This document shows, one piece after another, positions 26,151 through 34,171 of a stretch of 64,000 bases of DNA. The notes under the pieces are model-generated. The model did no database searches and was not told the DNA's origin. It worked only from the letters and a program-made list of their open reading frames with translations. The DNA is taken from assembly GCF_963422335.1 (NCBI RefSeq), contig NZ_OY729424.1, positions 4,526,001 to 4,590,000 on the forward strand, given 5' to 3'. This DNA is from an uncultured Roseateles sp. (lineage in GTDB: Bacteria > Pseudomonadota > Gammaproteobacteria > Burkholderiales > Burkholderiaceae_C). The position numbers were made by a program, and so were the translations under genes. The first letter of the stretch is position 1, and each line of letters opens with the position of its first letter.

Positions 26151-26975
26151 TTGGGCAAAGCGGCTGCAGCGGGCAGGCGTGCCGGCACCTGGCCGGCCGC
26201 AGGAGCTGTGGTCGCATGGCTGGGCCTGTTGGGCTTGCCCTGGGCATCGGCCCTGGCCGCACCGGCCACGCTGAGGCTGTGCACCGCTGACGTGCCCTTC
26301 TATCCGTACACCATGCCCGACGGCAGCGGCCTGTCGCAACAGCTGGTAGGAATGGCGCTGCGCGGGCTGCCCCTTCAGCTGCAGAACCACAGGGCGCCAC
26401 GGGCACGCTGCCTGCAGGACAGTCGCAGCGGCCAGGCCGATGCGCTGATCGGCGTGTTCTCCGCCGAGCGGCTGCAATGGCTCAGCTATCCGATGAAGGG
26501 CAGCCAGCCCGACGCCGCCGCCGGCCTGGCCCAGCTGCGCTTCATGGTCTATCGGCGCAGCGGCGCCACGGCCGACTGGGACGGCAAACGCTTCTACCAG
26601 CTGGACCATGGCGCCATCGGCGTGCAGTTCGGCTTCAGCTACGGCCTGGAACTGGCGCGCCTGGGCGTGCCGCTGGACGACAAGGCCCCCTCGGCCGAGC
26701 AGGTGCTGCGCAAGCTCGATCGCGGCCGCATCCCGCTGGCCATCCTGCAGGAGGAACAGGCCCAGGCGCTGATCGATACCGCGTTTGCCGGCCGCATCGA
26801 GACCCTGCCCCATCCGTTCATGCAGCAGACGCTCTATCTGATCGTGACGCGCGAATTCCAGGCCCGTAACCCTGCCCTGGTCGCCCAGCTGTGGGCGGCC
26901 ATCGCCAGTCTGCGCAACAGCCCCGAGTACGAACACCTGCGCGTCGCAAAGCCACGCCCGCTGGGCCCACAATAG
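26151..26975 (+). CDS. Periplasmic SBP_bac_3-like protein
   Basis: Secreted protein of 274 residues resembling family-3 solute-binding proteins. The start is probably TTG at 26151, with GGAG 6 bases upstream; it is followed by a good signal peptide (helix AGAVVAWLGLLGLPWASALA, cleavage after ALA). Mature part: TLRLCTADVPFYPYTMPDG, then RARCLQDSRSGQADALIGVF and RLQWLSYPM, the lobe pattern of amino-acid-type binding proteins. No transporter genes are nearby. It is divergent from the substrate-binding/kinase operon, so it may belong to the same response. The ligand is unknown. Confidence 0.8.
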   Translation: MGKAAAAGRRAGTWPAAGAVVAWLGLLGLPWASALAAPATLRLCTADVPFYPYTMPDGSGLSQQLVGMALRGLPLQLQNHRAPRARCLQDSRSGQADALIGVFSAERLQWLSYPMKGSQPDAAAGLAQLRFMVYRRSGATADWDGKRFYQLDHGAIGVQFGFSYGLELARLGVPLDDKAPSAEQVLRKLDRGRIPLAILQEEQAQALIDTAFAGRIETLPHPFMQQTLYLIVTREFQARNPALVAQLWAAIASLRNSPEYEHLRVAKPRPLGPQ

Positions 26976-26997
26976 AGGCGTCTAGCAGCCACCGCCT

Positions 26998-28245
26998 ATG
27001 CCCGCACCGCAACACCACACGCTCAAAGCCCTTGACGAGGAATGCCAGCGCGCGCTGGCCCTGCAGCAGCGCCAGCAGCTGCCCCAGGCCGAGGCGCTGT
27101 ACCGCAAGCTGCTGAAACGGGCGCCGCGCCACTTCGACGCGCTGCACCTGTTCGGCGGCCTGCTGGCACGCAGCAACCGGCTGGCCGAGGGCATCACCCT
27201 GCTGCAGAAGGCCGCCGAGGTACGGCCCGACAGCGCCGCAGCGCACAACAGCCTGGGCATTGCCCTGAGCCTGGAAAAGCGCTTCGACGAGGCGCTGGCC
27301 AGCTACGAGCGTTCACTGGCGCTGAAGCCGCTCAACCCCAAGGCCTGGGCCAATCGCGGCAAGCTGCTGCGCAAGCTCAAGCGCCCGCAGGATGCGCTGG
27401 CCAGCCTGGAGCGCGCGCTGGAGATTGATCCGGATCTGCTGGAGGCGCGCCTCAACGTCAGCGAGCTGCTGGCCATGCTGTCCGAACAGCATCCGGAGCG
27501 CAAGGAGGCATACCGCGTGGCCGCGGCCGACAACTTCCGCAAGGCCATCGCCCTGGGCGGCAATGCCGAGGAGCTGCGCTACCACCTGGCCGCGCTCGGT
27601 GCACTGGGCACCGACGAGGCCCCGGCGGCCTCGCCGCGCCAATACGTGGCAACCCTGTTCGACGACTATGCCGACCGCTTCGACGAACACCTGACCCAGC
27701 TCCTGAAATACCAGACCCCGAAGCTGCTGTGCGACACCCTAGCCCGCCTGGTCGCCCCCCGCGACGCCGATGTGCTCGACCTCGGCTGCGGCACCGGCCT
27801 GTGCGGCCCCCTGCTCAAGCCGATGGCGCGCCGCCTGGTCGGTGTCGATCTGTCGAGCAATATGCTGGCCAAGGCGCGCGAGCTGGGCCTCTACGATGAG
27901 CTGGTCTGCGCCGAGCTGATCGAGCATCTGCAGCCCCAGCAGGCCTGCCAGGACCTGGTGCTGGCCGCCGATGTCTTCGTCTATCTGGGCGACCTGGCCC
28001 CGGTCTTCGCCGCCACCCACCGGGCGCTGCGTCCGGGCGGGCATTTCGCCTTCTCGGTCGAGGCCCACGAAGGCAGCGAAGACTTCGTCCTGCCTCCCAC
28101 CCGCCGCTACGCCCATGCCCGCCACTACCTGGAGCGCCTGGCCGCTGCCCAGGGCTTCGAGACCCTGCTCCTGGAAGGCGCCAAGCTGCGCGAGAACCGC
28201 GGCGAGGCGGTGCTGGGCACCTTGGCGCTGTTCCGGAAGGTCTGA
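26998..28245 (+). CDS. TPR-repeat SAM-dependent methyltransferase
   Basis: Cytoplasmic protein of 415 residues. The N-terminal 170 residues form about four tetratricopeptide repeats (ALDEECQRALALQQRQQLPQ, PDSAAAHNSLGIALSLEKRF, PLNPKAWANRGKLLRKLKRP, EIDPDLLEARLNVSELL). The C-terminal half is a class I methyltransferase with motif I VLDLGCGTGLCGP at about 258-270 and a LVGVDLSSNMLAKARELGL motif II. The NADAQ-like GAxP module of related proteins suggests protein or quinone-type substrates but nothing fixes it. It begins 22 bp after the solute-binding gene and its stop abuts that of the convergent hydrolase. Confidence 0.87.
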   Translation: MPAPQHHTLKALDEECQRALALQQRQQLPQAEALYRKLLKRAPRHFDALHLFGGLLARSNRLAEGITLLQKAAEVRPDSAAAHNSLGIALSLEKRFDEALASYERSLALKPLNPKAWANRGKLLRKLKRPQDALASLERALEIDPDLLEARLNVSELLAMLSEQHPERKEAYRVAAADNFRKAIALGGNAEELRYHLAALGALGTDEAPAASPRQYVATLFDDYADRFDEHLTQLLKYQTPKLLCDTLARLVAPRDADVLDLGCGTGLCGPLLKPMARRLVGVDLSSNMLAKARELGLYDELVCAELIEHLQPQQACQDLVLAADVFVYLGDLAPVFAATHRALRPGGHFAFSVEAHEGSEDFVLPPTRRYAHARHYLERLAAAQGFETLLLEGAKLRENRGEAVLGTLALFRKV

Positions 28246-29136
28246 TCAACTCGAAAGATTCGCCTTGAAGAAGCCCACCGTGCGCTTCCAGGCAAGCTCT
28301 GCCGCGGCGGCATCGAAGCGGGGCGTGGTGTCGTTGTTGAAGCCGTGTTGCGTGCCGGCGTAGACATGGGCTTCATATTTGACCCCGGCCGCCTTCAGCG
28401 CCTCCTCGTAGGCGGGCCAGCCGGCGTTGATGCGCTCGTCGATGCCGGCGTAGTGGATCAGCAGCGGGGCCTTGATGCGGGGCACCTCGGCCGCGGCCGG
28501 CTGCCCGCCGTAAAAAGGCACGGCCGCCGCCAGCTCGGGCACCTGGGTGGCCAGGTAGTTGGCCATGCCGCCGCCGAAGCAGAAGCCGACCGTGCCGACT
28601 TTGCCATTGCCCTCGGCAAAGCTCAGCATGGCACGGGTGGCGGCCACGAAGTCGGCGCGGGTCTTGGCGCCGTCAAGCTTGGCGAACAGCTCGCGGGCCT
28701 TGTCTTCGTCGCCGGGATAGCCGCCCACCGGCGCCAGCGCGTCCGGGGCGTAGGCCAGAAAGCCGTCGAGAGCCAGGCGGCGGGTGATGTCTTCGATGTG
28801 CGGATTCAGGCCGCGGTTCTCGTGCACGACGATGACCACCGGCAGCTTGCCCGTGGCCCGCGCCGGCTTGGCCAGATAGCCCTTCACCTGGCCATTGCCC
28901 AGTGGTGAATCGAAACTGAGCGTGCGGGTGGCAATGCGCGGGTCGGTGGGCACCACCTGCTGGGCCTGAGCAAACTGCGGGCTCAGCGCGGCCAGCAGGC
29001 CGGCCGCGGCGGCCGTACCACCGGCGGCCCGCGCCGCCTGGTCGATGAAGCCGCGCCGGCTCAGGTCGCCATGCACATAGCGGTCGAACAGTTGCAGCAC
29101 GTCGGCGGAAAAATCCTGGGCGGTCAGACGGGTCAT
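28246..29136 (-). CDS. Dienelactone hydrolase-family protein, Tat-exported
   Basis: Alpha/beta hydrolase of 296 residues of the dienelactone hydrolase / carboxymethylenebutenolidase family. The triad is readable: Cys186 in GTVGFCFGGGMAN, Asp233 in YAGIDERI and His264 in GTQHGFNND. A twin-arginine signal is present (LSRRGFIDQAARAAGG, Arg27-Arg28) followed by a hydrophobic stretch to AQA, so it is exported folded. The ATG at 29136 has AGGAG upstream. Such exported DLH paralogues usually have unknown substrates; no chlorocatechol genes are near. Confidence 0.9.
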   Translation of the reverse strand: MTRLTAQDFSADVLQLFDRYVHGDLSRRGFIDQAARAAGGTAAAAGLLAALSPQFAQAQQVVPTDPRIATRTLSFDSPLGNGQVKGYLAKPARATGKLPVVIVVHENRGLNPHIEDITRRLALDGFLAYAPDALAPVGGYPGDEDKARELFAKLDGAKTRADFVAATRAMLSFAEGNGKVGTVGFCFGGGMANYLATQVPELAAAVPFYGGQPAAAEVPRIKAPLLIHYAGIDERINAGWPAYEEALKAAGVKYEAHVYAGTQHGFNNDTTPRFDAAAAELAWKRTVGFFKANLSS

Positions 29137-29180
29137 GGCTAGGCTCCTGAGAAACGAGGCTCCAGCTTGATCGATAGCAG

Positions 29181-30215
29181 TCAAGCCTGCAAACCCGCAG
29201 CGACAGTCTGCTCCACAGTTCGCACCAGGCCGAACTGGCGCAGCGCAAACGACCAGATCATGCGCGAGGCGTCGGGGCCGCTGGCGTCACTGAACGGTTG
29301 ACCGGCCGCGCCGCCGCTCCAGGCGTGGCCCAGCCCCACGATCTCGCACAGCGTCGCCACCAGGCGGCCCCGCTGCTTGAAGTCGGTCACCGTCATCGGC
29401 CTGCGCTGGCCCCGGCGCACCACACGGCTGGCCGCAGGCGCGGCCCCGGCCGACTCGGCCCACAGCTGCGCGGCGGCCACGGCATTGCTGGGCGCCACCA
29501 CGGTGTCGGCGCTGCCGTGTATCACCAGCAAGGGCGGCAAAGCGCTCAGCGTTGTCGATCCGGGCGCGGATGCATGGCCGCGCATCGCGCGCAGGGCCGA
29601 GGCAGTCGAGTGTGCCGCTCCAGGTGGCACGCCCGAGTGCATGGCCACGGCGGCGAAGCGCGCCGGGTAGCGGCTGGCCAGCAAAGCCGCCATGCTGGCG
29701 CCGGCCGACAGCCCGGCCACGGCAACACGTTCGCGATCCAGCGCGGGCAGCAGACACACCTGGTCGATCATCGCCAGCACCGTGGCGGCCTCGCGAAAGG
29801 CCAGGCCGCTGTCGGTCTCGTACCAGTTCCAGCAGACCTGCAGGTTGGCGTGGCGGTCCTGCTCGGGATAGAGCACGGCGAAGCGCTGCTGCACTGCCAG
29901 GCGGTTCATCCGTGTGCTCAAGGCAAAGCCGTTGGCATCCTGGGCGCAGCCATGCAGCATCACCAGCAGCGGCAGCCGCTCGCCCGCGCGCAAGCCAGGG
30001 GGCAGCAGCAGGTGATAGCGCCGCAAGCCGGCCGGCCCGACGGCCGCGCCGGCACTCCAGAGGCCGGCGCCGCGGGGCGTCTTGACCACCGGACGCACCA
30101 CCCGCAAGGCCCGCGTCACGGACTTGGCGGCCTTGCCTAACTGGGCAAAGCTGCGGGTGCGGCTCACCTTGAAAAAGGCCATCGGCCAAAGCGAGGTCTT
30201 GCGTTTTCTGGGCAT
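29181..30215 (-). CDS. PHB depolymerase-family esterase (second copy)
   Basis: Protein of 344 residues in the same LpqC/PHB depolymerase family as the one encoded at 18143. Triad: Ser170 in AGLSAGASMA, Asp237 in VIHGSADTVVAP, His in VGLGHAWSGG near 296. LPLLVMLHGCAQDANGFA and VCWNWYE are shared motifs. The N-terminus is lysine/arginine-rich with no signal peptide, as in intracellular depolymerases and their relatives. A second ATG at 30182 is possible. It lies 44 bp upstream of the dienelactone-hydrolase gene in the same direction, probably one transcript. Confidence 0.86.
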   Translation of the reverse strand: MPRKRKTSLWPMAFFKVSRTRSFAQLGKAAKSVTRALRVVRPVVKTPRGAGLWSAGAAVGPAGLRRYHLLLPPGLRAGERLPLLVMLHGCAQDANGFALSTRMNRLAVQQRFAVLYPEQDRHANLQVCWNWYETDSGLAFREAATVLAMIDQVCLLPALDRERVAVAGLSAGASMAALLASRYPARFAAVAMHSGVPPGAAHSTASALRAMRGHASAPGSTTLSALPPLLVIHGSADTVVAPSNAVAAAQLWAESAGAAPAASRVVRRGQRRPMTVTDFKQRGRLVATLCEIVGLGHAWSGGAAGQPFSDASGPDASRMIWSFALRQFGLVRTVEQTVAAGLQA

Positions 30216-30464
30216 CTGTCAGTCCGGTTGTGCCTGCAGGCTAGCGGCGTTTCTACGCAGGCGGATGCTGTGACGCAGCAAATGAGCAAGATCCGACACC
30301 CCCGCGGCATCAGCGCCTACAGGCCGCGCCAGCGCAAGTCATGGCCCTGCGGCAAGACGGCCCGCCGTCCTACGTCGGCGCCAGCGCCCCGCGCGCAAGC
30401 TCGGACCATGGCCCGAGGCACGAATCCCTTGTGCAGCGCAAGCGCCACAACACGAAAGCCCCAC

Positions 30465-30968
30465 ATGCATCAAACCGTTCAACCGCGAGAGCAGCTCTGG
30501 GAGCTGGTCAAGGGGATCAAGCTGACGATGTTCACCACCCGCCACAGCAATGGCCATCTGCACTCGCGCCCGATGACGACGCAGAACCAGCAGATCGATG
30601 AAGACGACTGCCTCTGGTTCTTCATGTCGCGCCATCGCTCGCCGCTGGTGGATCTGGCCCACGACGCGAATGTCAATCTGGCCTATGTGCACACCGGCAA
30701 GGACGTCTACGTCTCGGTGTCCGGCCTGGCCCGCCTGGTCGAGGATCCGGCCAAGACCGCCGCGCTCTGGTCGCCGCTGGCCGAGCTGTGGTTCGCCGGC
30801 GGCATCAGCGACCCTGATCTGGGCCTGGTCCAGGTCAAGATCAGCCACGCCCATTACTGGAATGTGAAGGACAGCCGCATCACCCAGCTCTACGAACTGA
30901 CCAAGGCGGCCCTGAGTGGCACAACCCCCAGTGTCAACAGCGACAGCGGCGAAATTCGCCTGGGCTGA
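30465..30968 (+). CDS. Pyridoxamine 5'-phosphate oxidase-like / general stress protein
   Basis: Small flavin-type split-barrel protein of 167 residues like general stress protein 26. Features: WELVKGIKLTMFTTRH, HLHSRPMTTQ, CLWFFMSRHRSPLVDLAHD and VNLAYVHTGKDVYVSVSGLA, the usual strand order. It probably binds FMN or F420-like cofactor, but that is not visible. Start at 30465 (MHQTVQPREQ) was chosen because the longer frame is not family-like; the ribosome site is weak. It heads a same-direction group with the PRC-barrel and catalase genes that looks like a stress cluster. The 249 bp upstream hold no other gene. Confidence 0.88.
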   Translation: MHQTVQPREQLWELVKGIKLTMFTTRHSNGHLHSRPMTTQNQQIDEDDCLWFFMSRHRSPLVDLAHDANVNLAYVHTGKDVYVSVSGLARLVEDPAKTAALWSPLAELWFAGGISDPDLGLVQVKISHAHYWNVKDSRITQLYELTKAALSGTTPSVNSDSGEIRLG

Positions 30969-31070
30969 GCTGAGTGCGCTGGCGAACAGACGCCGGGCGC
31001 GCAGAGGCCTAACTTGGGGCCAGCGCAGCAAATTGCCGCGCCACCAACATACCTGCAATCGGAGCACCTC

Positions 31071-31490
31071 ATGAATTACACAGAACGCGACCCCTACGGC
31101 ATGTACAAGGGCGAAACCGGCACCGGCCCGGGCCCGGAACTGATGGGCGCCAACACGCTGACCGGCAATGATGTCTACAACTCGGCCGGCGACGACCTGG
31201 GCGACATCAAGGAATTCATGCTCGACATGCACCGCGGCCATGTTGCCTATGCCGTGCTGTCCTTCGGCGGTTTCATGGGCATGGGCGACAAGCTCTTTGC
31301 CGTGCCCTGGAGCGCCCTGACGCTGGACACCGTCAACAAGCGCTTCACCTTGAATGTGGACAAATCCCGCCTGGAAGAAGCGCCCGGCTTTGACAAGGAC
31401 CAATGGCCCAATATGGCCGACCCGGCCTGGGCCCGCAGCATCCATTCCTACTACGGCACCAAGCCCTACACCGACTCGCTGAGCAACTGA
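31071..31490 (+). CDS. PRC-barrel domain protein
   Basis: Cytoplasmic protein of 139 residues with a PRC-barrel: MGANTLTGNDVYNSAGDDLGDIKEFM followed by GHVAYAVLSFGGFMGMGDKLFAVPWSAL, the typical strand pair and PW motif. The C-terminal third (DKDQWPNMADPAWARSIHSYY) is the tail common in stress-associated members. GGAG lies 6 bases before the ATG. It lies 14 bp upstream of the catalase gene, so the two are co-transcribed. The role is unknown; RNA- or protein-binding has been proposed for the domain family. Confidence 0.9.
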   Translation: MNYTERDPYGMYKGETGTGPGPELMGANTLTGNDVYNSAGDDLGDIKEFMLDMHRGHVAYAVLSFGGFMGMGDKLFAVPWSALTLDTVNKRFTLNVDKSRLEEAPGFDKDQWPNMADPAWARSIHSYYGTKPYTDSLSN

Positions 31491-31504
31491 GCGAGGCAGC
31501 AGCC

Positions 31505-33601
31505 ATGAAGCAAGCTCCCGACGAACGCGCCGCGTCCAAGCCCGTGTCGCAGACAACGCGGCGCGCCGGCGGCGAGTTGCATCAGGCTGCGCAGGGTGAC
31601 CACCCGGTGCTGAGCACCCAGCAAGGCCTGCCGGTCTCGGACAACCAGAACTCGCTGCGGGCCAGCCCCGGTGGCCCCACCCTGCTGGAAGACTTCATCC
31701 TGCGGGAGAAGATCACCCATTTCGATCACGAACGCATTCCCGAGCGCATCGTGCATGCGCGCGGCAGCGGTGCGCATGGCTTCTTCGAGCTGACGCAGTC
31801 GCTCACCGCCTTCACCACGGCCCAGGTGTTGACCGAGGTCGGCGTGAAGACACCGCTGTTCGCACGCATTTCCACCGTGGCCGGGGGCTCGGGCTCCTCC
31901 GACACCCCGCGCGATGTGCGCGGCTTTGCGCTGAAGCTCTACACGAAGCAGGGCAACTGGGACCTGGTCGGCAACAACATTCCGGTGTTCTTCATCCAGG
32001 ATGCGATCAAGTTCCCCGATCTGGTGCATGCGGTCAAGATGGAGCCCGATCGCGGCTTCCCCCAGGCCGCCACCGCGCATGACACCTTCTGGGACTTCAT
32101 CTCGCTGACCCCCGAGGCCATGCACATGGTGATGTGGATCATGTCGGACCGCACCCTGCCCCGCTCGCTGCGCATGATCGAGGGGTTCGGCGTGCACAGC
32201 TTTCGGCTCATCAACGCCGCCGGCGAGTCCACCTTCGTCAAGTACCACTGGCGGCCCAAGCTGGGCCTGCAGTCCACGCTGTGGGACGAGGCCTGTGCGA
32301 TTGCCGGCGCCGACCCCGACTTCCACCGCCGCGAGCTGTTCGAGGCCCTGAGCGCAGGCTCGCCGGCCGAATGGGAGTTTGCAGTGCAGCTGTTCTCGCA
32401 GGCCCAGGCTGATGCCTTCCCCTTCGACCACCTCGACGCGACCAAGCTGATCCCCGAGGAGCTGGTGCCCCTGCAGGTGATAGGCCGTCTGGTGCTCGAT
32501 CGCTGGCCCGACAATTTCTTTGCCGAGACCGAGCAGGTCGCGTTCTGCCCCTCGCATCTGGTGCCGGGCATGGACTTCTCCAATGACCCGCTGCTGCAGG
32601 GCCGCCTGTTCTCGTACCTGGACACGCAGCTGTCGCGGCTGGGCTCCAGCAACTTCCACCAATTGCCGATCAACGCCCCGAAATGTCCGTTTGCCAACCA
32701 GCAGCGCGACGGCCACATGCAGATGGGCATCCCGCGCGGCCGCGTCGCCTACGAGCCCAGTTCCCTGGCTCCGGACTCGGCGCGCGAATCCCCGGCCACC
32801 GGTTTTCGCAGCGCCAACGCCCCCGAACAGGTGCTCGGCGTCAAGGGCCGCGTGCGCCCGGCCAGCTTTGCGGATCACTACAGCCAGGCGCGCCAGTTCT
32901 ACCTCAGCCAGGGCGCGCACGAACAGGCCCATCTGGCCTCGGCCCTGGTGTTCGAGCTGTCCAAGGTCAGCCACCTGCACATCCGCCAGGCGATGGTGGG
33001 CCATCTGCGCCATGTCGATGGCGATCTGGCCCAACGCGTCTGTACCGGCCTGGGCCTGGCCGAACTGCCGCAGGCGCCGCTCGCGGCCGCTGCGGTGCAA
33101 GACCTGCCCCCCTCCCCGGCCCTGCTCATCATCGACAAGACGGCTCCCACATTGGTAGGCCGTGCACTGGCAATCCTGGTTGCCGATGGCTCGGACGGCG
33201 GGGCGATCAGCAAGCTGGTCACCGCCGGCGGCAAGGCCGGGGCCACCGTCAAGATCGTGGCCCCCAGCATTGGCGGCGTGCTGCTGGCTGACGGCACACG
33301 GCTGGCGGTCGATGGCCAGCTGGCAGGCACTCCCTCGGTGCTGTTCGATGCCATCGCCGTCGTGTTGGACGAGGCCGCTGCCGCCCAGCTGTCCAAGCAA
33401 GCTGCCGTGCAAGACTTCGTGCGTCAGGCCTTCTCGCACCTGAAAACCATTGCCGTCGACCCGGGAGGCCGTGCCTTGCTGACCGCTGCCGGGGTCAGCC
33501 CGGATGCCGGGGTGATCGCGGCCCACGCGGTGCCGGCCTTCATTGCCGCCGCCATGACCCGGCACTGGTCTCGAGAGCCCTCGCTGCGCTCGCTTGCCTG
33601 A
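31505..33601 (+). CDS. katE: Large-subunit catalase (HPII type)
   Basis: Heme catalase of 698 residues, the length of clade 2 large-subunit enzymes, which break down hydrogen peroxide. Catalytic His is in RIVHARGSGAHGFFE, the distal Asn in GNNIPVFFIQDAIKFPD, and the proximal heme Tyr in GRLFSYLDTQLSRLG. After about residue 545 there is the flavodoxin / DJ-1-like C-terminal domain (LIIDKTAPTLVGRALAILVAD, TVKIVAPSIGGV) seen in KatE. Start at 31505 (MKQAPDERAASKP) follows the PRC-barrel gene by 14 bp. Such catalases are usually stationary-phase or stress controlled. Confidence 0.96.
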   Translation: MKQAPDERAASKPVSQTTRRAGGELHQAAQGDHPVLSTQQGLPVSDNQNSLRASPGGPTLLEDFILREKITHFDHERIPERIVHARGSGAHGFFELTQSLTAFTTAQVLTEVGVKTPLFARISTVAGGSGSSDTPRDVRGFALKLYTKQGNWDLVGNNIPVFFIQDAIKFPDLVHAVKMEPDRGFPQAATAHDTFWDFISLTPEAMHMVMWIMSDRTLPRSLRMIEGFGVHSFRLINAAGESTFVKYHWRPKLGLQSTLWDEACAIAGADPDFHRRELFEALSAGSPAEWEFAVQLFSQAQADAFPFDHLDATKLIPEELVPLQVIGRLVLDRWPDNFFAETEQVAFCPSHLVPGMDFSNDPLLQGRLFSYLDTQLSRLGSSNFHQLPINAPKCPFANQQRDGHMQMGIPRGRVAYEPSSLAPDSARESPATGFRSANAPEQVLGVKGRVRPASFADHYSQARQFYLSQGAHEQAHLASALVFELSKVSHLHIRQAMVGHLRHVDGDLAQRVCTGLGLAELPQAPLAAAAVQDLPPSPALLIIDKTAPTLVGRALAILVADGSDGGAISKLVTAGGKAGATVKIVAPSIGGVLLADGTRLAVDGQLAGTPSVLFDAIAVVLDEAAAAQLSKQAAVQDFVRQAFSHLKTIAVDPGGRALLTAAGVSPDAGVIAAHAVPAFIAAAMTRHWSREPSLRSLA

Positions 33602-33715
33602 AGCTGCAGCTCCGGTCCAGGGTCCACTCCATGTCAAGCCTGATCGTGAGCCACCGTGCTGCAATACAACAACCCGTCCGAACTGCGTCAGAGCCCGGGC
33701 GTACTATCGCGCCTG

Positions 33716-33727
33716 CCGCACGTGCGG
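33716..33727. promoter_or_regulatory. 12-bp palindrome before the KaiC-like operon
   Basis: CCGCACGTGCGG is a perfect palindrome whose end is 18 bases before the start codon at 33746. The position fits an operator near the transcription start or in the leader. No known regulator is matched. Confidence 0.35.
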
Positions 33728-33745
33728 ACAACCACCGGAATCGCG

Positions 33746-34171
33746 ATGCACAGTGAGGCGCTTACCCCCCCAGCGGCGCTTGCGCATCTGAACGGCCAGG
33801 CCGTCGATGCAGCTCAGGTGGCCGGGGTGGTGGTGGCCCTGTGGCAGCAGATCGATGCGGCGCTGTCGCCCATCATCGGCCAGCGCGGCGTGGCCGCGCT
33901 CTACAAGCGCAGCCTCTACCTGACCCGCCCCTCCCATCCCTGCCTGGTGCTCGCCTACGAAGGTGCGCTGCAGCCGGGCGACTTCGATGCCCTGCACCGT
34001 GCCTTGGCGGCCATAGCCAGTACCGAGGCAACGGCCGCTGCGGCTGCCCTGCTCCATGCTTTCTACGACCTTTTGAGCCAGTTGATCGGCGCATCGCTGA
34101 CCGAACGCATGATCGGTTTCGTTTGGCACAACCCTTCCAGCGGCCAAGCCGTGCAGGACACCCCGCAATGA
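33746..34171 (+). CDS. Unknown protein coupled to the KaiC-like ATPase
   Basis: Not recognised. The protein has 141 residues from MHSEALTPPAALAHL and is mainly helical (VALWQQIDAALSPIIGQRGVAALYKRSL, FYDLLSQLIGASLTERMIGFVW), with no signal peptide, membrane helix or cysteine. Its stop overlaps the KaiC-like start (ATGA), so the products are probably made in fixed ratio and may interact. The GQRGVAALYKRSLYLT stretch and the helical fold suggest an adaptor or small regulatory partner. No KaiA or KaiB similarity was noticed. Confidence 0.8.
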   Translation: MHSEALTPPAALAHLNGQAVDAAQVAGVVVALWQQIDAALSPIIGQRGVAALYKRSLYLTRPSHPCLVLAYEGALQPGDFDALHRALAAIASTEATAAAAALLHAFYDLLSQLIGASLTERMIGFVWHNPSSGQAVQDTPQ

